Below are positions 26,001-36,867 of a stretch of DNA of 64,000 bases, piece by piece (the first letter of the stretch is position 1; each line of letters starts with the position of its first letter). Both the position numbers and the translations under genes were made by a program. The notes beneath the pieces were generated by a model. It searched no databases. It had not been told where the DNA came from and saw only the letters and a list, made by a program, of their open reading frames with translations. The stretch lies in contig NC_058046.1 of NCBI RefSeq assembly GCF_020085105.1, positions 29,689,175-29,753,174 of the forward strand, read 5' to 3'. This stretch comes from Siniperca chuatsi (Eukaryota; Chordata; Actinopteri; Centrarchiformes; Sinipercidae).

Positions 26001-29000
26001 CAATACTGTGGAAAATATACAGTATTTAGTATAAATTTAATTGGTATTTATAATTTTTATAAACCACTTTGAGTCAGTCGACTTTTGTTTGTGGTATTTC
26101 CAACAACACAGATAGACAAAGACAGTCAGTTAAAACTGCAGCGACAACAACTGTATTGACTTTTGACGCAGTGTAGAGCAATAGTGAATTATCTAGGAAA
26201 TAATTAAATAAATGTTGAACTATGTAGTAGTTAAATTTCAGAATACTTGCACAGTGATATCTGACAAAACTGTACACTAATCGCTTGAGATGAAATGTTA
26301 ATGTACCACTTAGCTTATTGTGTTGGATGGTATAAGCTGCATTTGATGTTTTTGGTCTTGTTGGTCAACAGTTCACTTGACCACTTCTGCCCAGTATTTA
26401 GGTCACTTACTGTTTGGCATATTTTGCCATATTTTTTTGCAACAAACCATTTTTAAATAACTGATGAATCTGCTAATTGTTTTCTTGATCAATGTATTGT
26501 TTGTCCTGTCAGAAAATAGTGATGTCATTAAATGTTTTGTTTTATCTGACTAACAGTCAAAACCCAAAGATTTTCAATTTGCTATCATATATTTTTGCTT
26601 GATCAATGACTGATTATTGATCAATTGACTGATAATTATTATTTTTTGACCGACAAGGTGATTAATTGACAAATCGTTTCGGCTCTAATGATGTTAATGG
26701 CACTGACCTAATATGAAATAAAGAGCTTGAGGAGCCCAGAAGCATTGCGGTTATGTGGTTACTTGGGCATACCACATAACCACCAAAAGAACAGCCAAAA
26801 CTGACAGTGGGCTATGCCCTAATATATAACATGGAAATATGAAACTGTTGATGAACGGCTTAGTACCAATACTAAAAACTATCATGTACTATTTGTTAAG
26901 GATTAAATAAACAAAACCAACAGAAAAAAATAGAGGTAACTACCACTGATTCTGCTGCTGACATTGGATCCTCTGGTGCATCCCAGTTCTCGCTCTGTTC
27001 ATCATAGGATGCAGGTGATAAACAATTCGCTGAAAGATGCGACTGTGACTGAAAAACAAAACAAACAGTGAAGACAAGATATTCTTGACTATCAATTGTA
27101 TTTAATAAAATTTGCTCTTTGGTATTATTTATTTAAAATAACTTATTTGCTGCTATCTGCCCATTGGTATGTTGTATATTCTGTATATTTTTATAGAGTG
27201 TTGTGCTATGTGAAGTGTATGTCATTTTGTTGTACCTTGTTAGAGGCCAAAGACAAATTTCCACTGAAGTGGACAATAAAGTCAATCAGTCAGTCAATCA
27301 ATTTACTAATAGCCTAAAATGTACAATTTAAAGCAGTCATTTATGCATAGTTAATAATTTGATGTGCAGCTACCTTTGACTTTTCTGTAAACAGCTGACT
27401 TTGCTGTGCATCACTGGTCTTATTTTGTTCACATTGGGACAATTTATCCATTGATGGAGACTAAAAAAAAAAAAAAAAAAAAAAAAGTCTATTATACTTT
27501 TGCATGTATTTTAGATATGAATTGTTGGACTTCTTTACAAATCAAACTGCAGCATCTAAAAAAACTTAACCTACCTGAATAGCTGTGTGTGGAGACTGCC
27601 CATCACTGCTGTCATCTGGAGGTATTGATTCCAGCTTAATGAGGGGGCAAAGTGAAGTCAACAGGGAGTTACTGTGTAGAATTATCTATTATATCTCTCT
27701 AAGAGGTATTTAAGGAATTTATAATTAAAAGTGATATATAATTTTTAAGGTTGTACCGGTTAACAACTATCTAAAGAAATAATATTGACCTTTTTCAATT
27801 AAAAAATTGCCTTAACACGCTTACTAGTTCATCCAACTCTGCCAGTTGTTGAAGCAGTTGTGCACGCTGATGTAAAAGTACCGAACGCCGTCTCTCATTG
27901 CTGGTCTGAAAGCAGATAAAAATTTTAAATAATGAAAAGGTATAATCTAAAGGGAATGATCTCTTATGAAACTCCACAGCTCTGTAACTCTACTGGAAAT
28001 ATCCACATGATGGTAGCTAATGGGAAACATTCATTTGGTAGATGCTATTGTTAAAAGTGACTTACAATGTGTACAATCAACCTCTGTAGGAACAAAACTA
28101 GTGCTAAACAAGCTAAATGTTATCAAACAGGTACAGAAAATGACTACACCTTAGTTTTATTTGTGAAGATATGTACAAAAATAGATCACCAAACAACAAA
28201 ACTTTCTTCTGTAATACGTTTTTGTGCTGTTAATGTCCTCACCGGTGGAGTAGTGTTCCCTTCTTGCGATGGCTCTTTGTTAAGATGAGCAGCTGCATCA
28301 GAGACAGACTCATTTACAGCTCCTGAGGAAAAGACAAGTCAGACAACGTAAGTGGAAATTGGAGGCAACATCCAACAGTACTGTAATCTGAACTGCACCA
28401 CTTGTTTAAACAGGTGACAAATCTGTAGTGTGCTGAAACGTTTTTTTTTTTTCTTTTTTGAATGATGAAGTGTTGCTGTTTCTCCAACAATCCTATCTGT
28501 TAGCTTCACCTAGGTTAAAGGTGGGGTATGCGATTCTGGACAAATCCAATACAACGACAAATACCATTGTATAGAGTGAAAAACGACACAGCAAAGTAAT
28601 GTAACTAACGTTAGCTAGATTGTGGGTTAGCAAACTGTGCTACAGTTGCAGAGCCAGAGAGGACGAGATGGTTTCCCCGAGCCAGCAATCCAGCTCCAGA
28701 CAGCGATACTCACAACTCTCCTGCTACTATAGCAAACATCACAACAACAGCATATCTTGGCAAACGAGAAAGTAAGCTGAATGTCCGTGGGCAAGTCATC
28801 TAACGTTACCTGACAGACAAATCATGGCTGCAATAGTGTTGTGTGGCTCTGTCCGAGCCACTCTGTTTGTTTCCCATTTACAGAGCCAGGGCTGTGTACA
28901 AACACCAACCAAAGATGTGTATTGGATTAGAATGACATACCCCACCTATATGCTAATACAGTCTACTGTAACAGTCCTGCAATAAATCCTACCTTAATGA

Positions 29001-30538
29001 TGGTTACAATGTTCAGTTTTTGTTTAAACTCTTTTAGAGAGGTGTTAATTCAACTTTAAGGTCATTTTGGAGGACGTAGTTTGTGGTGCATTGATATCAA
29101 TAAGAGTAGACTTGATTGGCCTGGTTCAAATTCTGTGCAGCAATAATAGACCACACCTTTAATTGATTGATTTTGGTCCTATAAACATTTGTAGGTTTAT
29201 TTGTCTCATCTGGTAGTAAGACCAGCAAGACCTTATTAAAAATATGTGAAAGAGAGCACTATTCAACACCTGAAACCTTCACATACAGCTGTTCATACTG
29301 CATCATAACTTATTACAACAATTTGTACTTCAGTTGAGTTTCATTTTCAGAGGGCCAAATATGGAAGCAAATAATGACCATAAATATCATAATATCATAA
29401 TCACTACTGAATTCTCAATGTTGAAATTTAAATATTGCTAAATTTATAGCACTTAAATATTTTACACTGAAAACCTAATTTATGTGCTATGAATTCCCTT
29501 CTTTTGTTGTTTTCAAGATGTGCAATTTGAAAAAAATTATTTCCAGTAAATATTTTTTTGGTTCACAAATCCAAATCTTCAGATATTCAAAAGATAGATT
29601 CAAGTGAAGTAAAAAAAAATCTGGTTGCTTAAATTAGTAAAGTCACATTCAGATGTGAATATCAAATTTGAACATCCAAGGCTAAGCAAAAAAAAAAACA
29701 TGTAAAGTACTAAACACTCTATGGTTTAGATAAATCAAACCCAACATGTTTAACCACACTGAAGAGGCTTTTCTCCTCCAATACGGACAGATGGATATGC
29801 CAGCGTACCACAGAGGTATTATAAATACAGCTTACCCCTGCAGTGTGATGAAGGTATCCACTGACGCTGCTCCTGAGAAGTGGATGAGGCATGGCTGTGA
29901 GTGTATCCAGCAACACCAGCAAATTCCACCTTTGCTCCTTCAAAAGTAGCTTGACATGTACTTACATGCTGTCCACATGATGGCAGGCTAATGGGCAGAT
30001 CTTGAAGTCCGTTTGGTAAACCCTGATTCGTTAATGGAGGTTGAAATGACGCTTTGTAAGGGTCGTGGGGTGAGAAAAGTGGTAGATGTTGGGGCCTACA
30101 AGGCTTTGGAGCTTGATTTGTTTGGCGAAGAGATGGTGGAGGTATGTTTTTTCCTTGGTTTGCAGTTAGCAGCATTGATGAAGTGTGAGGACTTTGCTGA
30201 GCAAAGGAAATAATGTGAGAGGCACTCGGGATAGCAGTGTTGGCAAACAGCGTGGTGGATGACGGATTGCTGCTAATGTGAGAGGCTTTGTGCAGGGCAG
30301 AGTGATGAGTGTTGTTTCTGGATGATAAGGTGCTGAGGTCGCTCATACAGCTCTGATTGGACGCCTGCAAGTGGTCATAGGAGGGTCTCTGGTCAGAAGA
30401 TGAGCCCAGGCTGAGATGCTGAGAGCTGGGCAGTGGGTTGAGGAGGGGTCCTTGAGTTAAAGTTGTGGACCAGCTATTCTGATCCGCCCACAACTGACAG
30501 GGTATGCGGCTCTTATTTGCTGTCAGGTTGTCCATCAT
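20909..30538 (-). CDS. Chimeric gene: SEC24-like N-terminal exons fused to a Crypton-type tyrosine-recombinase protein
   Basis: Coding exons (minus): 29836-30538, 28243-28322, 27825-27905, 27575-27634, 27374-27460, 26944-27048, 23630-25502, 22479-22628, 20909-21207. All introns are GT-AG and phases match: 1145 aa. Residues 1-261 are duplicates of exons 1-2 of the SEC24-like gene. Four short exons follow; the first has a helix-forming RRRSVLLHQRAQLLQQLAEL. The large exon has an acidic/basic leader (373-459), C2H2 finger C478-x2-C481-x9-H491-x4-H496, a second finger (HCLYCRGLY...HRHMRLC), and a recombinase core with box-I Arg (NRRRAGEVSS, about 828-830), candidate catalytic Lys (RGKCGR, 877) and box-II IRKHYAT (949-955). 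Where the family I recall has a GH...HxxY segment, this protein has ILGPNNQVQTLRQ, so the nucleophilic Tyr appears lost. The C-terminus (1047-1145) holds a SANT/Myb-like segment (KWEEEEVLAVERHM, SWKGVKDYVRNRI). This suggests a domesticated DNA-binding protein; its role is unknown. Confidence 0.8.
21778..22357. mobile_element. Foldback inverted-repeat element, copy 2, inside a chimeric-gene intron
   Basis: Same family as 3341-3772: it starts CGGTGTAGTCCCTCATTCG at 21799 and ends in the TACGACTGAAACCTTTTCTA arm at 22346. The arms are longer here because the interior keeps AGTGATCACTGGGCCATCTT and its complement. An 11-bp direct repeat, CTACAGTTATT, lies at 21778-21788 and 22347-22357, but the left copy is 10 bp away from the element start. 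The element sits between coding exons 20909-21207 and 22479-22628. Confidence 0.7.
23063..23094. repeat. Poly(A) run of 32
   Basis: A homopolymer A tract on the plus strand within an intron of the chimeric gene. No retroelement body is recognisable beside it. Confidence 0.85.
26440..26700. repeat. Dispersed AT-rich fish repeat in a chimeric-gene intron
   Basis: Ends in ATTAATTGACAAATCGTTTCGGCTCTA and contains TTTTATCTGACTAACAGTCAAAACCCAAAG. It belongs to the family listed at 12388-12690. Non-coding. Confidence 0.5.
28519..28947. mobile_element. MITE with terminal inverted repeats in a chimeric-gene intron
   Basis: Left end AGGTGGGGTATGCGATTCTGG and right end CATTCTAATCC-type complement (ATGACATACCCCACCT) form imperfect terminal inverted repeats of about 22 bp, around 429 bp apart. 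There is no coding capacity. The corresponding SEC24-like intron lacks this insert, so it postdates the exon duplication. Confidence 0.6.
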
Positions 30539-30583
30539 TCTCCATAACCATCAGAGTTTGTTGCCTGGAGTCTCTTTTATTTC
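30539..30583 (-). other. 5'UTR part of the chimeric gene's first coding exon, short uORF
   Basis: The acceptor TCTTCTAG at 30584 and the intron sequence before it (AATCACATTTTGACCC..., CAATTGTGCATGTT) match the corresponding SEC24-like intron end (18854-18905). As in that gene, an out-of-frame ATGG lies seven bases before the main ATGATGG. Here its frame closes after only nine codons. Confidence 0.55.
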
Positions 30584-31617
30584 CTAGAAGACAAAACAAC
30601 ATGCACAATTGTTAGTTAGGGTCAAAATGTGATTGTATTTCTCTTTTAATTATAGGCCTCAATCTCAAAACATCCATCTTAATTTATTGTGGTTTGCCTT
30701 CTACCTTGTGCAACATATCACAGGTGACATGACAGAGAAAAAATTGATAGGATTCAGCTGGAAGGAATCTTATAGGCAGACAAGCTGAAAATACAAATGA
30801 TGGACACTGTAGAATATCATAAAATGATCAACAAATAAAAACACATATTACAAATAACCTGCATCATAGCATTATACCCAGCCCTAATTTATAATACATA
30901 CATTTTCAAAATGAAAACTAGCCTAATACAGGTATCAGAAAGAAAAAAGGATTGAACAAGAAACTGTTTTACTCAATGTTAAAATTTCAGAACATCATAA
31001 CAGTTTAAGACAAAGTTTCCTCAGTTTTCAGCAGATGAATGTGAAAACATCCTTTCAGTTTCAAACTCTGCACATACATCATTCTGCCCAATTAGGGTCA
31101 AACATCCAAGTGAAATGACATTCATGTAAAATACATTTTTGAGTGGATGGGGGGCTTTCACATCTTTGTTAAAGAAATAAGACATAGAAATTAAACTGGT
31201 TTTAGTAGTTTGTTATTAAAGGGTCAGTTCATCCAAATGTCAAAACACACATTTCCTCACTTACCTCTTGTAGTACCTAGCCATGCAGACAGTTTGTTTG
31301 TTTGTTTTTTCCTGGTTTTAAGATACCAATCTCTAAGATTTCTGCCTCCACACACCATCACAGTGGCTGTGAATGGAATTTGAAAAATTCACCAGCACTT
31401 TATAGAAACGTTCGCTGATTAATCTAGAGAAATAGCACATTTCATCAATGTTGGCAGTTTGTTCTTGTAAACTAGAAGATTAACGTTAGGTTTAGGACTG
31501 CCGTTGGTAATAAAATGTGTTTTTTAGTAGTTTGGGTGAACAGACCCTTGAAGCTATAAACACCCAAAGTCGTACTTTGTCATCTGTAGGATCCAAAATC
31601 TTTACAGTTATACTTAC

Positions 31618-31900
31618 AGCGGGGAATGGGTAGCTAAATCGTGGTAAACATCGGCAAAATGTAGCTTAGCAGTGTGGTTTCCCATTTCTTTAGTTATTTA
31701 GCTAACCCAGCTACATTGATTAGCTGTTAGCTGTGAAATTCCGGAAGTATACGCAGAACTAACAACGACTCCAAAATGACCAGGCTGAAAAAAACTTATC
31801 TGCAGAAAAAACATCTGATTTTTAGTCAAAATGTTTTAATACGGGTACCATATCTGTCAACATCACAGGAGATGGCGGCCGTTTGTTTACTTCACGGCTC
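31618..31900 (-). promoter_or_regulatory. Probable 5'UTR exon and promoter of the chimeric gene
   Basis: A strong donor (GCT followed by GTAAGT at 31612-31617, minus strand) ends a likely non-coding first exon 1.0 kb upstream of the start exon, mirroring the SEC24-like gene. Just upstream lie an ETS-type CCGGAAGT (31741-31748) and a YY1-type GATGGCGGCC (31871-31880), both typical of TATA-less housekeeping promoters. The transcription start is not determinable. Confidence 0.4.
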
Positions 31901-31967
31901 TGCCCCATGGATGCTCTGCCCTGTGGATGCTAACCATGGTGGATGTATTATGCTAATATGGGACGCT

Positions 31968-31991
31968 TTTCTTCTTCTTCTTCTTCTTCCT
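31968..31991. repeat. (CTT)n microsatellite
   Basis: Short CTT/TTC run upstream of the chimeric gene. Confidence 0.75.
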
Positions 31992-32179
31992 TTTTCCTCC
32001 CTTCTTCTTCGTAATGTTTATGGCGGTTGCCAATCAACGATATGGTACATTACCGCCACCAACTGGAATGGAGTGTGGATCGGGACTCTAATACATTCAC
32101 TAAATACTAAAGAAAAGAAAAGAAAATGAGAAAAATAATTTAAAAACAAAAGACAGTTATATTCTCTCTATCAACTACT

Positions 32180-32960
32180 TTACCTTAAGATATTGAAACA
32201 ACAATACTCTTTAGAACTTCTTTGTAAAAGATCACGTAAATCAAATCTCAACTTTATTTCTTTAAGGTTCAGTGTCAGTTCCCCTCTCTTAGCATCATAT
32301 TTTGGACAGTAAAGCACAACATGTTCTAAAGTTTCTTCTTGATAACAAAACGCACATCTTCCTGTATTATGTTTTCCTATTTTAAATAATGTACCGTTTA
32401 ATCCTGTGTGACCAAAACGTAGCCTGGATATTATTGTTTCCTCTCTCCGGTTTCTCATCACACCTACTTTTCTTTGAAGATTGTATGACCACCTTCCTGT
32501 TCTCTCTTCTTCACACTGCTTTTGACACCTTTCTTTCAACTTCCTTTGCACTCTTGTCAGCTATTTAATTTCCTTTGATTCCTATATGTGCTGGTATCCA
32601 TACAAATGTCACATTCAGTCCCATCATTTAAATTCTATATAGTGTTTGCTGTATCTCTATTTAAACATCTGGTCTGCTGTCTGAATGGCTGTGCTTCAAG
32701 CTGATTAATGACGAGCTGGAATCAGAGCATATTACTGCTCTCAAAGGTCTCACATCTTCAACCCATTGCAATGCTAACAAAATTGCCAGCATCTCCCCAG
32801 TCACTATCACTAATTCGTTTGTGAATTTTAATGTTGAAATCTGTAACTATGAATGAAATACCAATTTTGTTAGCTGTGTTCTTTGAGGCATCTGTATACA
32901 TGTGAACATAGCTGTAGTAGATATTTTCTATAGGTCTTTAATATCTGTGGATGTAAAATA
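32180..32960 (-). mobile_element. I/Nimb-type LINE relic: RNase H domain and C-terminal zinc-knuckle region
   Basis: On the minus strand the RNase H domain is visible in pieces: YTDASKNTANKIG near 32890, GEMLAILLALQWVEDVRP near 32750, and TFVWIPAHIGIKGN near 32560-32610. These are followed by the C-terminal region (32180-32551) with RFGHTGLNGTLFKIG and a CAFC...EHVVLYCPKY finger. An RNase H downstream of the RT is characteristic of I-clade LINEs (Nimb in fish). Stops and frame shifts separate the pieces, so it is inactive. The RT itself is missing. Confidence 0.75.
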
Positions 32961-33039
32961 AGCTCCTTATCTTTGTTCTTTTTGCCAAATAATGTGAGGT
33001 CTACAATAGGGTCAGGAAGTATCCAAAGATGTATTACTG

Positions 33040-33250
33040 AGAGTGCTACTGTCGGACCAATGTTTATTACTATGGAATGCCATTTTAGTCAATATTAAAT
33101 AAATAAATACATAAATATGTTTATGAAATTAATAAATGTGGCTATGAAATTAATAAATCAGTCAATATGGTTCGGTAAATAAATAAATAGGTTTTTATTT
33201 CATTGGACTTTTATTTCATAATGCCACATTTGTTTATTTCATGGGACCAT
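33040..33250. repeat. AT-rich palindromic repeat
   Basis: The stretch repeats AATAAATAAATA and TTAATAAAT words. Its ends, ACTATGGAATGCCATTTTAG and CCATTTCATAATGCCTCCTATGG, are roughly complementary, suggesting an old MITE. Weak evidence. Confidence 0.35.
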
Positions 33251-33304
33251 TTCATAATGCCTCCTATGGTTTGTATCTATTATAATTTGTTTTTATCTTT
33301 TGTA

Positions 33305-33460
33305 AAGTCACATGACTATTTGACAGATGTATGTAAAGAAACTGGAAACAGCCTCAGACACAAAATTCTTAATAAAGATGTTTAGTGATTTAATTTCACA
33401 TCACGTGAAGCAGCATCCATCTGATGTACATTTTATAAAGATATAGTTGATTCAGAAAAC
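33305..33460. repeat. Segmental duplicate S1 (partner 42940-43085)
   Basis: The run GAAACTGGAAACAGCCTCAG, then TCACGTGAAGCAGCATCCAT and ATGTACATTTTAT, is shared in the same orientation with 42960-43085. It marks the left edge of the duplicated TRIM block. Confidence 0.75.
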
Positions 33461-34106
33461 AAAAACATATTAAACTAAAATGTACTGCTTGTTTCCTTTG
33501 TATTGATCACAAACTGGATTGTCATTTATCATTCATGTTGACCATGTATACACTACAAAAAATGTCACATACAGTATGAAGAAGCATTTTTCAAAGAATA
33601 AAACAACAAATCCAAAACTGAAGAAACTCATCAAAAGACCCAAGATGACTGATACTACTATACAATGTTGTTAAAACTAGATGCTGATAACCAGGATAAT
33701 TAACAGCTTTGATTTGTAAAGTTGTTCACCTGATAATGTGATACAGTTTCTGCATTTTGTATCCACCTTGGGAGCGGTCACGACTATAAGTGATGAGGCA
33801 GAGGCAGGAGATGCAGCAAACCCCAAATGTGGGTATTTATTTACAACTATGTACAGCTACCATGACCAGTAGGCTATTACCACCCATGCTGGAACAAAGG
33901 TCAACCTTTTATAGTAGGCTACCCACCCTGGGGTGCTCTAGAGTGCCCTATTTTACATACAATATCTAAATACAGCAAAACATAAATATACATAATAGCT
34001 AAATATTTACATTACATCGGTTAACCCATTTATAGTTAATACATCAAAAACACAACAACAAAGCTAACAAACCTGGCATATACTCCCCACTCCTACACAA
34101 TCCTAT

Positions 34107-34180
34107 CAGGGGCGCGTTCAGCCCGAAAACGTAGCAAAACGTTTATTTGTTGTCTTCAGATTGAACGTGCCCCGGTGGAA
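34107..34180. repeat. Short palindromic MITE-like fragment
   Basis: The left part CAGGGGCGCGTTCAG and right part TTGAACGTGCCCCGG are near-complementary across about 70 bp. It may be the remnant of a terminal-inverted-repeat element. Nothing else is seen in 33460-34690. Confidence 0.35.
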
Positions 34181-34699
34181 CTACGGCTCTTTGAAGGGAG
34201 ACAGATCTTATGGCTCCGTTCCTCTCCGAGAGCATTTCGGAGCATGGTCATTTAGTACCACTTCTGCTGGTCACTGCCTCAGTTACTTTCTTATTTGTTG
34301 CAAGAAATAAATATGCAAGATTCTTCATCTGCAACACATTTAAATATTCTGTCCTATTGAAGTTTAGGACCAGATGATATAAATGAGTTTTGTAGTTTGT
34401 AGATGTGTTTTTAATCTGGTTTAAACTTTATTTACCCAGATTTTTTTAATGTGATCTAGACTTAATTGTCCTTAAAAAGTGACCATTAACTTTGGATAAT
34501 TTATTTCAGTAACAGTGAGCAAAAAACTTTCCGTGACCCTCAACACCAAATCTAATCTGCTTTAGACATAAAAGAAAAAATAAAAGACAAAAAGATCCAG
34601 AATGCTGGTTTAGGTGTAAAGTGCAATAATGAGTTTAGAGTGTAATAAACCTCAAATGATCAATGTTAAAGGTGAAAGTTGGGACAATTAACTTACATT

Positions 34700-34848
34700 C
34701 CTGAACATCCCAGAGAAATCTCAGTTTGACAGATTTCACTATCAGTGGTTTTAGCGTCACCAGCCTTTCCAATATAAAAATTTGGGAAGAGTTTCTCAGT
34801 GAAAGTGTCTCTGTGAGTGTAGATGTGAGTCATGTCTTCAGGGTTCAG
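34700..34848 (-). pseudogene. TRIM SPRY C-terminal remnant
   Basis: On the minus strand the sequence encodes NPEDMTHIYTHRDTFTEKLF, then PNFYIGKAGDAKTTD and ICQTEISL, matching the last 50 or so residues of the TRIM genes at 36.9 and 44.0 kb. Nothing of the RING, B-box or coiled coil precedes it. At 34848 it joins a sequence (AGGTGAAGATTTTTATCCC) that elsewhere follows the plus-strand SPRY scrap at 46.8 kb, so it is a rearranged dead fragment. Confidence 0.85.
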
Positions 34849-35426
34849 GTGAAGATTTTTATCCCTAGAAAATGTTACAGCTGATTTTTACTAAAATACT
34901 TTGTCACAGTGAAGACAGAGAAACTGTTGGAAGTAATGATGATGAAAAAGTAATTGATGTGAAACTCTTTTAAGATGACACTTTTCTATGACATTATGAT
35001 GATGTGTGTGTATATGTCTGTGTGCAGTCGTGTTTGATTTGCTCACTTCAACTTTTTTTACATACATGTATATGCAAAGAGATTTTCAGAAACATTTGTC
35101 TTGTTGATTGCTGATTACAGCTCTCGCTCATCTTTGGACTTTGTGCGATAGTTTTTTTATTTACCTGTGCCTGACTTTTGGTACATGTACTTCCTTGTGA
35201 TTTCTGCTTATTTGTTTTTTCAAAAAAGTTAGTAGAATTTTATGTATAGGGTCACACAAATCAATTGTAGTAACCATCTGGAAGATACCTTTAATGTATC
35301 TATATGTAATATGATATATAATATCACAATAATATAAAACCCAATTTCTGTTTTTCTTTTCAGAGATCATTTAATAATGATGCTTGAAGAAGCAACAACA
35401 CTGAAGTTGATTTACCTTCCAGCACC

Positions 35427-35459
<33 letters not shown>

Positions 35460-35580
35460 AAAGCACTTTAAACTATATTGTAAAGTACATTTTTTCTTAA
35501 GTTTTATTCACAAAGAAGTAACAGGCAGTAAGGCAGCGAAGTGACTGATGTTGAACATACTGGACAGCCTGTCAGGAAAG
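34848..35580. repeat. Segmental duplicate S2 (partner about 46838-47520)
   Basis: Long collinear similarity begins at GGTGAAGATTTTTATCCCTAG and runs through GCTGATTACAGCTCTC, ATCTTTGGACTTTGT and TATAGGGTCACAC to the text around GAACATA(C/T)TGGACAGCCT. The two copies differ by many small indels. Confidence 0.75.
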
Positions 35581-35999
35581 TAAGAGCTTTTTATATGTAA
35601 ACACATACTGTCATGTATATGACTATAAAACATATAAAATGCATTATGGAAGCCATCAGGCATCACATATCTGTCTGAAACGAATCATTATTCTTATTAT
35701 TCAACCAAATGAAGGCTTGACAGTTGTTAATGGTGACAGAATACAAACTGAGTGTGGCTTTAAGTGCCAAGATAAGGCTGAATTTAATATTTTTGTTCAC
35801 AATTCTCAAGTTACATGAAAGTTTAGACAAACTAGACTCAAATTTTCCAGCCTGGTCTCTTAAAACAAAAGAAGAAAAAAATCTGAATAATTTTATTGAG
35901 ATGATATGAATAAATTGGTTCCTGATGAAGCAACAACATCTTAGATACTCTGGACATACAGTATGTCTGACACACAGAATGGGATTTCTGTGAAGGATA

Positions 36000-36600
36000 T
36001 GTATAAAAGAGAAATCTATCAGAAACTGCTAAGAGGTGGTACTATTGATCAACCTGTGCAGAAAACAATAATATGCATATCAATAAATGACAGAAGGTGG
36101 AAATAAAATGTTCAGTGTTCAAAATGACCAGTCTGTGAACAAAATGTGAACGTGTCCATGCAATCACATACTGTGTATATTGTACATTCAATAATATTGA
36201 TGACAATATTCATATGTGAGCATGTTGTCCCTGAAAACTGCATTAAGTAGGTTGTAAGTAGGTTACAAAATAAGATAATGTAGTGAAACAATTTTTTAAA
36301 CAATAAATAAATTTTGTTCTTGAGATTAGAGTAAATGCTATTTTTTAAAGTTAGAACTGCGTTTTTTAGAGTTTATAATCATGCAGTGAAGTTGTTGGAG
36401 GGTAAAGTTTAACCATCTTTTAAATTAGATTTCGGACTGTTTTCTAATTTTGAGAACACACACAGTGAGGTGCAGACCAGACTGAGAATCAATACAACTC
36501 CATCAAAAATAAACAAGTTGCACAACTCTTCTCCAATGTGCCATGTTTTATTCCTCACAAGTTTGGGGCTATTTAGCCTTCATCAGGATGGTATGAGGTT
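36000..36600. repeat. Segmental duplicate S3 (partner about 41705-42480)
   Basis: Both copies contain ATCAGAAACTGCTAAGAGGT, the run AACAATAATATGCAT, GTGAGCATGTTGTCCCTGAA, and the GAGAACACACACAGTGAGGT block, in the same order and orientation. Confidence 0.8.
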
Positions 36601-36867
36601 GAGGTGGTATAAAGGATACAGTATATGTTATATTGTGGTCTGATTAAAAACAAGATGCTGCTAACCAGGCCAATAAATTATACTCCAAAAAATTTAATTG
36701 ATTTGTACCTGTATGAAAATTTCACCTGATGATGTAATACAGTTTCAGGATTGAATACATATTTCTTTTTTCTGGATTAACTGTTGTTTGTGTTGATTAT
36801 TCCAATGAGATCTAGACAGGCAGTGAAGTCAGAGTAAAGTCTTCGCTAACACTAACACGTCTGAACG

